From contig NZ_OZ221288.1 of the NCBI RefSeq assembly GCF_965118125.1, forward strand, positions 1,364,001-1,428,000: a stretch of 64,000 nucleotides of DNA, written 5' to 3'. Positions within the stretch are counted from its first letter, which is position 1; each line of letters begins with the position of its first letter. This document shows, in pieces, positions 40,782 through 48,433 of this stretch. The position numbers and the translations under genes are program-made. The notes below the pieces were generated by a model. That model worked only from the letters and a program-made list of their open reading frames with translations. It did no database searches and had not been told where the DNA came from. The stretch comes from Pararobbsia alpina_A. Lineage in GTDB: Bacteria; Pseudomonadota; Gammaproteobacteria; Burkholderiales; Burkholderiaceae.

Positions 40782-41972
40782 ATGACTTCCAAGCAACCCG
40801 CCGCTCGACTGGCGACACGGCTCGCATTCCTCGTCGCCGGATTCGGTGTAGCAGGCTGGGCGCCGCTGGTGCCGTTCGCCAAACATCGTCTCGGCGTCGA
40901 CGACGGTGTGCTTGGCATGCTGCTCCTCTGCATTGGCCTGGGGTCCGTCGTCGCCATGGTGATCACGGGCGCGCTGAGTGCGCGCTACGGAAGCAAGCCC
41001 ATCATTGTTGCAGGAGGATGCGGGCTCGCTGTGATCCTTCCCCTGCTCGCCGTAGTCAGCACGCCGCTGACGCTGGGGATCACACTGCTTGCGTTCGGTG
41101 CGTCGCTCGGCTCGCTCGACGTCGCCATGAATATCCATGCGGTCGAAGTCGAACGGCTCGAGGCCAAGCCCTTGATGTCAGGATTCCATGCGCTGTTCAG
41201 CGTCGGTGGCTTCGCAGGCTCGAGCCTGATGACACTGCTGCTTTCATTGCATATCGGCACGCTGGCGAGCACGTTGCTGTGTGCGGTGCTCATGCTCATT
41301 GCGATCCTGAGTGCACGCCCTCGCCTGATCGAAACGGCCAGCCCGCATGACGGGCCGTTCTTTGCCATTCCGCGCGGCATCGTGCTGCTCCTTGCGAGTC
41401 TCACGGCCATTACGTTTCTGGTCGAAGGTGCGTTGCTCGACTGGAGCGCGTTATTGATCACCGGCAAAGGATTGGTTGTCGCTGCGCAAGGCGGTGTCGG
41501 CTACATGCTGTTTTCGATTGCGATGACATGCGGACGGCTCGGCGGCGATTCATTGAGCGCCCGAATCGGAGACCGCGCCATGATGTTCTGGGGCGGCGTG
41601 CTGGCGATCATCGGTTTTGTGGTGCTTCTGACAGCACCCGTCGCAGCGTTGGCGATGTTGGGTTTTGTCCTGATCGGCTTGGGTGCATCGAACGTCGTGC
41701 CGGTCCTGTTTCGTCGTGCAGGATCGCAACGCGCGATGCCGTCGGCACTCGCCGTCGCGGCGATCACGACAACGGGCTATGCAGGCAATCTCGTGGGCCC
41801 GGCCGGCGTCGGCTTTGTCGCCAAAGGAATCGGTCTGCCCGGTGCGTTCTGGGTTTTGGCCGCTCTTCTCTGCCTTGTCCCGGTGTGTGCGCGTCTGGTC
41901 ACGGTCTCTGCCGGTAAGGTCGAAGAGAACCCTCGACGTGAGAATCAACCTGCGACGCGCGAGCCGTTTTGA
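40782..41972 (+). CDS. MFS transporter (YbjJ-like)
   Basis: A 396-residue major facilitator with about 12 membrane helices and MFS-type loops (SARYGSKP; SARIGDRAMMFWGG in the second half). GASLGSLDVAMNIHAVEVE and GFHALFSVGGFAGSS resemble the YbjJ/fucose-permease-like group. Substrate unknown. It lies 33 bases downstream of the DeoR regulator gene, so its expression is probably linked to a sugar-type ligand sensed by that repressor (inference). Confidence 0.88.
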   Translation: MTSKQPAARLATRLAFLVAGFGVAGWAPLVPFAKHRLGVDDGVLGMLLLCIGLGSVVAMVITGALSARYGSKPIIVAGGCGLAVILPLLAVVSTPLTLGITLLAFGASLGSLDVAMNIHAVEVERLEAKPLMSGFHALFSVGGFAGSSLMTLLLSLHIGTLASTLLCAVLMLIAILSARPRLIETASPHDGPFFAIPRGIVLLLASLTAITFLVEGALLDWSALLITGKGLVVAAQGGVGYMLFSIAMTCGRLGGDSLSARIGDRAMMFWGGVLAIIGFVVLLTAPVAALAMLGFVLIGLGASNVVPVLFRRAGSQRAMPSALAVAAITTTGYAGNLVGPAGVGFVAKGIGLPGAFWVLAALLCLVPVCARLVTVSAGKVEENPRRENQPATREPF

Positions 41973-42138
41973 CTCTATAGAAATACGCTAGCGCGCTACC
42001 TTTTCCACGCATTTATCGCTAAAGAGCGTATTGCGGGTCAAGCAGGCGGTCGTATTCTCAAGTCTCAAAACGGCAGCCAACGATTGCTCTGGCTCCGCCA
42101 CGCGGTAGTTCGATTCGTCCTTCAGACGGGGTCAGCTC

Positions 42139-43830
42139 ATGCTCGGTGAAATACTGAGATCGCAGCCGGAGATCGCACTCTTCGTAAGCCTTGCCGTCGG
42201 GTATTTCATCGGATCCTTCAAGCTGGGGCCCGTCCAGCTGGGCGGCGTCTGCGGAACCTTGATCGTCGCTCTGATTCTGGGCCAGACCGGAGCGCGCATC
42301 GCTCCAGATCTGAAGAACATCGCCTTTGCGCTGTTCATCTTTGCGCTGGGCTTCACCGGCGGACCTCAATTCTTTGCCAACGTTGGCCGCGGCTGGCGCT
42401 ATGGCCTGCTGTCGATCGTCGAAATCGTGTCGGTGCTCGCGTTGATCATGATCGTCGTCGTCATCATGCACCTCGACGCGGGAACGGCAGCGGGCTTACT
42501 CGCCGGCGCCGCGACCGAGTCTGCGGTGATCGGCACGGCGACCGAAGCGATCGGGAAGCTGGGGATTCCGGATGCCGACATCAGCCATATGCAGGCCAAT
42601 GTCGTGACCGCCTACAGCGTGAGCTATCTGTTCGGGCTGATCACCATCGTGCTCTTTACCAGCCAGCTTGCGCCGCTGATGCTGCGCGTGAACCTGCGCG
42701 ACGAGTCCGAACGCCTATGGCGTGAGATGGGCGGAGAAAGCGCGCTTGAAGACGGGCAGCGTCAAGCGATGGCGTCCCTCGTGACGCGCGTGTTCAAGGT
42801 GGGCCCCGCCCTCAACGGCGTGGCGGTCGGCGTACTCGAGCAGCGCCATGGCGGCGCATTGACTGTCGAACAAGTCGAACGCAACGGCGTGCCTTCGATC
42901 GTCGGTGCCAATTTCGTGTTTGCGCAGAACGACATCGCGATGATCATGGGACGTCGCGATGCGCTGCTTGCTGGCGCGGCGGATATCGGCGTCGAGATAG
43001 CGGGTCGCGATTCCTTTGGTCTTGCCAAGGCAGAACGCCTGGATGTCGTGTTGACGCGCAAGGATCTCGAAGGGGTCAGTCTGCGCGAGCTTCGTGGCCG
43101 CTCGACCGCTGAAAGGGGACGTGGCATCTATGTCGAGGCCGTCACACGACTCGAAGCGACGATTCCCGCCTTGCCTGCGACGCGCCTCAACCGCGGCGAT
43201 ATCCTGACGCTCGCCGGCACGAAAGGCGACGTCGATCGCGGTGCACGCCTGCTCGGCTATCCGCTCGTGCCCACGCAAAAGACCGACTTCGTCTATCTGG
43301 GTATCGGCGTGTTGCTCGGCATGGCCATCGGACACTTGGGCGGCACGTTCGGCGGCATCTCGCTGTCGCTCGGAACAGGGGGCGGTTGCCTGCTGTCCGG
43401 ACTGTTCTTCGGCTGGATACGCTCACGCCATCCGCTCGTCGGATCCCTGCCGCCGGCGGCCGCACAAATCCTCAAGGACTTCGGCCTGGCGACGTTTATC
43501 GCCGCAGTGGGCCTGTCAGCCGGTCCCGACGCCATCAAGCTCGTGCGTGAGTACGGCATCTCGCTGCCGCTGGTCGGCATTCTGATGGTGCTGATTCCCG
43601 GCCTCTTGTCGCTTCTTATCGGCCGGCATCTGCTCAAGCTCGACATCCCGACCCTGCTCGGCGCGATCGCGGGTCAACAGTGCAGCACGCCGGCCATCAG
43701 CTCGCTGGTCAGCGTCACCGGCAATTCGACGCCCGTCATCGGCTACACCATCACGTATGCCTTATCGAACGTCTTGCTGCCGTTGATGGGACCGGTGGTC
43801 GTGGGCCTGGCGCGGCAGTTAGGGGGTTAG
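42139..43830 (+). CDS. aspT: aspartate:alanine antiporter family protein (AspT-like, first copy)
   Basis: A 563-residue membrane protein of the aspartate-alanine exchanger family: about 10 helices split by a central cytoplasmic region of about 190 residues with TrkA_C-type domains. Motifs include PEIALFVSLAVGYFIGSFKLGPVQLGGVCGTLIVALILGQ and TGGGCLLSGLFFGWIRSRHPLVGSLPPAAAQILKDFGLATFIAAVGLSAGP. It exchanges L-aspartate for L-alanine, an electrogenic step when coupled to aspartate decarboxylation. It is followed by a second aspT (64 bases) and aspD (83 bases further), so it belongs to one operon. Confidence 0.9.
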   Translation: MLGEILRSQPEIALFVSLAVGYFIGSFKLGPVQLGGVCGTLIVALILGQTGARIAPDLKNIAFALFIFALGFTGGPQFFANVGRGWRYGLLSIVEIVSVLALIMIVVVIMHLDAGTAAGLLAGAATESAVIGTATEAIGKLGIPDADISHMQANVVTAYSVSYLFGLITIVLFTSQLAPLMLRVNLRDESERLWREMGGESALEDGQRQAMASLVTRVFKVGPALNGVAVGVLEQRHGGALTVEQVERNGVPSIVGANFVFAQNDIAMIMGRRDALLAGAADIGVEIAGRDSFGLAKAERLDVVLTRKDLEGVSLRELRGRSTAERGRGIYVEAVTRLEATIPALPATRLNRGDILTLAGTKGDVDRGARLLGYPLVPTQKTDFVYLGIGVLLGMAIGHLGGTFGGISLSLGTGGGCLLSGLFFGWIRSRHPLVGSLPPAAAQILKDFGLATFIAAVGLSAGPDAIKLVREYGISLPLVGILMVLIPGLLSLLIGRHLLKLDIPTLLGAIAGQQCSTPAISSLVSVTGNSTPVIGYTITYALSNVLLPLMGPVVVGLARQLGG

Positions 43831-43894
43831 CAGCATCGCAGTCGCAATGCCGTTTCGACAGCAGTACCGCCCGTACTTTGCTAGCGAGGACACG

Positions 43895-45580
43895 ATGGAC
43901 TGGATACACGGCGTCTTTCATAAATCTCCGGAAATCGCGTTGTTCCTTTCACTGGCCGTCGGCTACTACGTCGGCCAGATCAACTTCGGGAAATTCCAGC
44001 TCGGCGGCGTGGGAGGGTCGCTACTGGCAGCGGTGGTCGTCAGCCAGGTCGGCGTAACGATCGACAGCGGCGTCAAGGCGGTCATGTTCGCGGTGTTTAT
44101 CTACGCGGTCGGCTATGACTCCGGTCCGGGCTTCTTTAACTCGCTGAATCGGAAAACACTGCGCGAGATCGCGATGGCCTTGTTCCTCGCGATCACGGCG
44201 CTGATCACGGTCATCGTGTGCGCGAAGCTTTTCCACCTGAACAAGGGGATTGCGGCAGGGCTTGCGGGTGGTGCGCTGACGCAATCGGCAATCATCGGCA
44301 CGGCCGGCGATGCGATCGCGCGGCTCGGCTTGCCGGCCGATCAGGTGAAGTCGCTTCAGTCGGACGTCGCGATCGCCTACGCGGTCACGTATGTGTTCGG
44401 ATCGCTGGGCGCCATCATCGTCTGCGTGAACATCCTGCCAAAGTTCATGGGACAAGGCTTGCGCGAAGCATCGGTCGAGGCCGAGCGAGAGATGAGCGGC
44501 GGGACATCGACGATGGGGCCGGGACAGGTTGCCGCGTTGCGCGAGCTGTTCGGGCGAGCGTATCGCGTCGACGTGGCCGACGGCCGCAAGGTCCGCGAGA
44601 TCGAAACCGGTGAACGCGACCTGATCGCCATCGAGCGAATCACTCGCGGCGGCAAGTCGGTCGAGCCCGAGCCTGAAGTGATCCTTCGACGCGACGACGT
44701 CGTCATTGTCGTCGGGCACCGCGAGCAGATCGTCGATGTGGCACGTCTTATCGGGCCGGAGGTTTCCGGTAGTGGTGAGACCGGGTTGGTCATGCAGACA
44801 CGCCAAGGCGTCTTTACGGCTAAAGGCCTGAACCATCACACGATCGGCGAAATCCGCGATCAGGTTGATCGCACGTTGCGGCATGGCGTGTTTATCGACG
44901 CCGTGACGCGCGTCGGTCAGCCGGTGCCCGTGCTGCCCGGGACCAAGCTCGAGCACGGCGACGTCATCACGTTCTACGGCACAGCGAAGGATACGAAACG
45001 CGCCGTCGAAACCGCAGGCTATGAACTCCCGTATTCGATCAAGACCGACTTCATTTATATGGGCGTCGGGCTCGTGCTCGGCCTGCTGATCGGTCTCATC
45101 GTCGTCAACATCGCCGGCATTCCACTGACGCTGGGCTCAGGCGGCGGATGCCTGCTCGCAGGCCTGGTATTCGGATGGATGCGCGGCAAGCACCCGATGT
45201 ACGGCGTGATGCCTCCCGCAGCTTCACGCCTGCTGCAGGATTTTGGACTGGCGGCGTTCGTCGCGGTCGTCGGCTTGAATTCGGGCTTGCAGGCCGTGGA
45301 AACGGTCAAACAGCTCGGCATCACGATCTTCCTGCTGGGTGTACTCGTCACCTTGCTGCCACTTTTGCTGACGATGGTATTCGGGCGCTACGTGCTCAAG
45401 TACAACAACGCCGCCCTGCTGGCCGGCGCGCTGTCCGGATCGCGAAGTGCCAACCCGGCTTTCGGCGGCGTGCTCGACAAAGCGGAAAGCGCTGTGCCGA
45501 CTGTTCCATTCGCCATCACTTATGCCATCGCGAACGTATTGCTGACGCTGCTCGGCCCGCTGGTGGTCGGACTTGTCTAG
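43895..45580 (+). CDS. aspT: aspartate:alanine antiporter family protein (AspT-like, second copy)
   Basis: A 561-residue paralogue of the preceding gene, with the same layout (hydrophobic half, TrkA_C-type centre, hydrophobic half) and matching motifs (PEIALFLSLAVGYYVGQINFGKFQLGGVGGSLLAAVVVSQ; GSGGGCLLAGLVFGWMRGKHPMYGVMPPAASRLLQDFGLAAFVAVVGLNSG). The ATG at 43895 follows GCGAGGA; the longer frame lacks a good site. The two copies differ in details of the substrate path (TESAVIG against TQSAIIG; GLSAGP against GLNSGL). They may form a heteromer or handle different exchange pairs (inference). aspD follows. Confidence 0.9.
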   Translation: MDWIHGVFHKSPEIALFLSLAVGYYVGQINFGKFQLGGVGGSLLAAVVVSQVGVTIDSGVKAVMFAVFIYAVGYDSGPGFFNSLNRKTLREIAMALFLAITALITVIVCAKLFHLNKGIAAGLAGGALTQSAIIGTAGDAIARLGLPADQVKSLQSDVAIAYAVTYVFGSLGAIIVCVNILPKFMGQGLREASVEAEREMSGGTSTMGPGQVAALRELFGRAYRVDVADGRKVREIETGERDLIAIERITRGGKSVEPEPEVILRRDDVVIVVGHREQIVDVARLIGPEVSGSGETGLVMQTRQGVFTAKGLNHHTIGEIRDQVDRTLRHGVFIDAVTRVGQPVPVLPGTKLEHGDVITFYGTAKDTKRAVETAGYELPYSIKTDFIYMGVGLVLGLLIGLIVVNIAGIPLTLGSGGGCLLAGLVFGWMRGKHPMYGVMPPAASRLLQDFGLAAFVAVVGLNSGLQAVETVKQLGITIFLLGVLVTLLPLLLTMVFGRYVLKYNNAALLAGALSGSRSANPAFGGVLDKAESAVPTVPFAITYAIANVLLTLLGPLVVGLV

Positions 45581-45663
45581 CGTGACACCCCCTTCCCGCT
45601 TGCCGGTCACCGTCATCGATCGCAGAACGCCGGCATGCTCTTTAGCGCATTGGAGAACGCATC

Positions 45664-47313
45664 ATGGCCAAAGACAAAGGCAGCAACGGGCACTCGAAAT
45701 TCGCAGCACTCAGTCCGTTTGAGCTCAAGGACGAACTGATCAAGGCAGCCGGTGGCGCCGCTGTCACGCGGCCAGAGAATCTTGCGATGCTCAATGCCGG
45801 CCGCGGCAATCCGAATTTCCTCGCGACGATTCCACGCCATGGGTTCTGGCAATTGGGGCTCTTTGCGATGCGCGAGGCGGAGCGCTCGTTTGCCTATATG
45901 CCCGAGGGCGTCGGCGGCTTTCCCAAACGCGAAGGGCTCGCAGAACGCTTCGAGCTGTTTGTTCGCGAGCACAAGGGCACGCCGGGCATCGATTTTCTAG
46001 CCGGCTGCGTGTCGTACGTCCGTGACCAACTGGGTCTGTCGGGCACGGATTTTCTCTATGAAATGTGCGAAGGCATTCTCGCGTCGAACTACCCCGTTCC
46101 CGACCGCATGCTCAAAATGTCGGAGGTTATCGTCGGTCAGTACCTGCGCAGGGAGATGATCGGCAAGCATCCGTTTGTCGGCGAGTTCGACGTGTTCGCG
46201 GTCGAAGGCGGCACAGCTGCAATGACGTATATCTTCAACACGATGCGCGAGAACCACCTGATCAAGGCCGGCGACACGATCGCGCTCGGCTTGCCGATCT
46301 TCACGCCCTACATCGAGATCCCCACGCTCAACGACTATCAGTTGAACGTCGTGAATCTCGAAGCCGACGTCACCAAGGGTTGGCAATACTCGAAGAAGGA
46401 ACTCGACAAGCTGCGTGATCCGAAGGTCAAGGCGTTCTTCCTCGTGAACCCGAGCAATCCACCTTCTGTGAAGATCAGCGACGAAAGCCTGAACCACATT
46501 GCCGACGTCATCAAGGACCGGCCGGATCTGATCCTGCTGACCGACGATGTCTATGGCACGTTTGCAGACGATTTTGTCTCGCTCTTTGCACTCGCGCCCA
46601 AGAACACGATTCTCGTGTACTCATATTCGAAGTATTTCGGCGCAACAGGATGGCGCCTTGGCACGATCGCGACGCATCGCGACAACGTGCTCGACAAGCT
46701 GCTCGCCGAGTTGCCCAAGGACAAGAAGAAGGAACTCAACAAGCGTTACGAGTCGATTACGACCGACCCTGAAAACCTCAAGTTCATCGATCGCCTTGTC
46801 GCCGACAGCCGCACTGTCGCGCTGAACCACACGGCGGGGCTCTCGACGCCGCAACAGGTGCAGATGGTGTTGTTCTCCCTGTTCGCGCTGATGGACACGC
46901 CTGATGCCTACAAGAACGCGTTGAAGCGCGTGATCCGCCGCCGCAAGCAAGCGCTTTATGAAGAAATCGGCATCTCGTTCAAGGACGACGATCCGAATCA
47001 GGTGGACTACTACACGATCCTCGATGTCGAATTTCTCGGCGAGCGCGCATTCGGCCGGGAATTTGTTGATTGGCTTCTCAAGCACACCGAGCCGAGCGAA
47101 CTGCTGTTCCGTCTTGCCAGAGAAGCGCACGTGGTGCTCTTGCCGGGCAAAGGATTCGGCACGCTTCATCCGTCAGGCCGGGTATCGCTCGCGAACCTCA
47201 ACGAATCGGACTACCGGAAGATCGGCCGTGCGGTGCGCGGGTTGATCGAGGACTACGTCGATCAATACAACGCAGCCACCGGGTCAAAGCTGGACAAATC
47301 CAAGGTGCTCTAG
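45664..47313 (+). CDS. aspD: aspartate 4-decarboxylase (bifunctional aspartate transaminase)
   Basis: A 549-residue fold-type I PLP enzyme. The PLP-binding lysine is K323 in YSYSKYFGATGWRLG; upstream LVNPSNPPS and LLTDDVYGTF (cofactor Asp and Tyr) are conserved, and NAGRGNPNFLAT marks the N-terminus. The length, longer than ordinary aminotransferases, fits AspD, which releases CO2 from L-aspartate to give L-alanine, with some transaminase activity. Together with the two upstream AspT-like antiporters it forms an aspartate/alanine exchange cycle that consumes a proton per turn and builds proton motive force. A GGAG precedes the ATG. Confidence 0.94.
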   Translation: MAKDKGSNGHSKFAALSPFELKDELIKAAGGAAVTRPENLAMLNAGRGNPNFLATIPRHGFWQLGLFAMREAERSFAYMPEGVGGFPKREGLAERFELFVREHKGTPGIDFLAGCVSYVRDQLGLSGTDFLYEMCEGILASNYPVPDRMLKMSEVIVGQYLRREMIGKHPFVGEFDVFAVEGGTAAMTYIFNTMRENHLIKAGDTIALGLPIFTPYIEIPTLNDYQLNVVNLEADVTKGWQYSKKELDKLRDPKVKAFFLVNPSNPPSVKISDESLNHIADVIKDRPDLILLTDDVYGTFADDFVSLFALAPKNTILVYSYSKYFGATGWRLGTIATHRDNVLDKLLAELPKDKKKELNKRYESITTDPENLKFIDRLVADSRTVALNHTAGLSTPQQVQMVLFSLFALMDTPDAYKNALKRVIRRRKQALYEEIGISFKDDDPNQVDYYTILDVEFLGERAFGREFVDWLLKHTEPSELLFRLAREAHVVLLPGKGFGTLHPSGRVSLANLNESDYRKIGRAVRGLIEDYVDQYNAATGSKLDKSKVL

Positions 47314-47437
47314 CCGTCACAACAATCACACGGGAGCCCGCTCCGCGGAGGCGTGACCTCCTTGTGTCCGGCCAAATCAAGTTACGTGCCGTGCTGCCGA
47401 TAAAATAGGAGAGATTCGGCTTGCAGATACGGGCGTG

Positions 47438-48340
47438 ATGCATCGACAGGTAGGGAACAAACTCAATCGGGCACCGAGGGCGATCGCGGCCAGCGTCACG
47501 CTTGCGGTCGCCGTCGGTGTATCCGCCTGCGGCACACTCGATCGCAATCAGCATGCCGACGCGCTGGCCGAACCCGCCGGCCTGCATCGCGAAACCGTGC
47601 AGGGCGGCTCATTCGTTTTCACCACCTATACGCGAATCGGCGATCCGCATGCGCCGATTCATGTCTATATCGAAGGTGACGGACTCGCGTGGATATCGAG
47701 GTCGGAGGCTTCTTTGGACCCGACACCGCGCGACGCCGCCGGGCTTGCGATCGCTGCAACGGACAGCGCGTCCAACGTCGTCTATCTCGCGCGGCCATGC
47801 CAATTCACGCCCATGGCAGACAACCCTGCATGTACCCCCGCCTATTGGACGAGCAAGCGGTACGCGCCCGAAGTCATCGACTCCATGAACGCTGCGATCA
47901 GCCACATTGCAATGAAAGCACCCGGCGAGTCGATTCATCTCACCGGATATTCCGGAGGCGCGGCAGTCGCTGTCCTGATCGCCGCGCGCAGAACCGACGT
48001 GGCATCGCTACGCACCGTGGCCGGCAATCTCGACGACGAGTATGTGAATCGTCTGCATCACGTATCCGCTATGCCCGATTCGCTTAACGCCATCGACGTC
48101 GCCGACCGCGTAGCGGCGATCCCGCAGATTCACTTCAGCGGCACCGACGACACGGTCGTGCCTGCATCCGTGGCCACGCGTTTCGCACAAGCTACGGGAA
48201 CGACATGCGCGCAAGTCGTTGAGGTCCCGGGCCTTTCACATGACGGCGACTGGGCCGCTCGCTGGCCCGGCTTACTCAAGCTCGAGCCAAGCTGTCGTCA
48301 GGACTCGGCGATCCATTCGGTGACGCATCCGGCTCGGTAG
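47438..48340 (+). CDS. lipoprotein with alpha/beta hydrolase fold
   Basis: A 300-residue exported protein. A signal sequence ends in the lipobox VSAC (ASVTLAVAVGVSAC), so the mature protein is probably lipid-anchored. The enzyme part has VYIEGDGLAW (oxyanion region), GYSGG (GxSxG nucleophile), an Asp in HFSGTDDTVVP and a His in GLSHDGDW, giving a plausible Ser-Asp-His triad. No specific substrate is evident. ATG at 47438 is chosen over the adjacent GTG at 47435. It stands between aspD and the autotransporter, convergent with the latter. Confidence 0.8.
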   Translation: MHRQVGNKLNRAPRAIAASVTLAVAVGVSACGTLDRNQHADALAEPAGLHRETVQGGSFVFTTYTRIGDPHAPIHVYIEGDGLAWISRSEASLDPTPRDAAGLAIAATDSASNVVYLARPCQFTPMADNPACTPAYWTSKRYAPEVIDSMNAAISHIAMKAPGESIHLTGYSGGAAVAVLIAARRTDVASLRTVAGNLDDEYVNRLHHVSAMPDSLNAIDVADRVAAIPQIHFSGTDDTVVPASVATRFAQATGTTCAQVVEVPGLSHDGDWAARWPGLLKLEPSCRQDSAIHSVTHPAR

Positions 48341-48385
48341 AGCCATCGCGACGGGCAGCACGCACGCGTCGCACGACCCGATGGC

Positions 48386-48406
48386 CGCACCCGTTTAACG
48401 AGTGCG
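48386..48406. terminator. hairpin between convergent hydrolase and autotransporter genes
   Basis: CGCACCCG (48386-48393) and CGAGTGCG (48399-48406) pair at 7 of 8 positions, with a U:G wobble on the minus strand, around a TTTAA loop. It lies between two genes that end towards each other, the right place for a bidirectional terminator. No long T-run is present. Confidence 0.4.
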
Positions 48407-48433
48407 CATGCCATCCGGTCGCGCAAGCCACGC

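Noticed and set aside
41989..41998. TAGCGCGCTA palindrome after the MFS gene
   Set aside because: Too short to be a convincing terminator or operator by itself.
47338..47360. CTCCGCGGAG-type palindrome after aspD
   Set aside because: Short GC palindrome with no T-run and no clear relation to a promoter.
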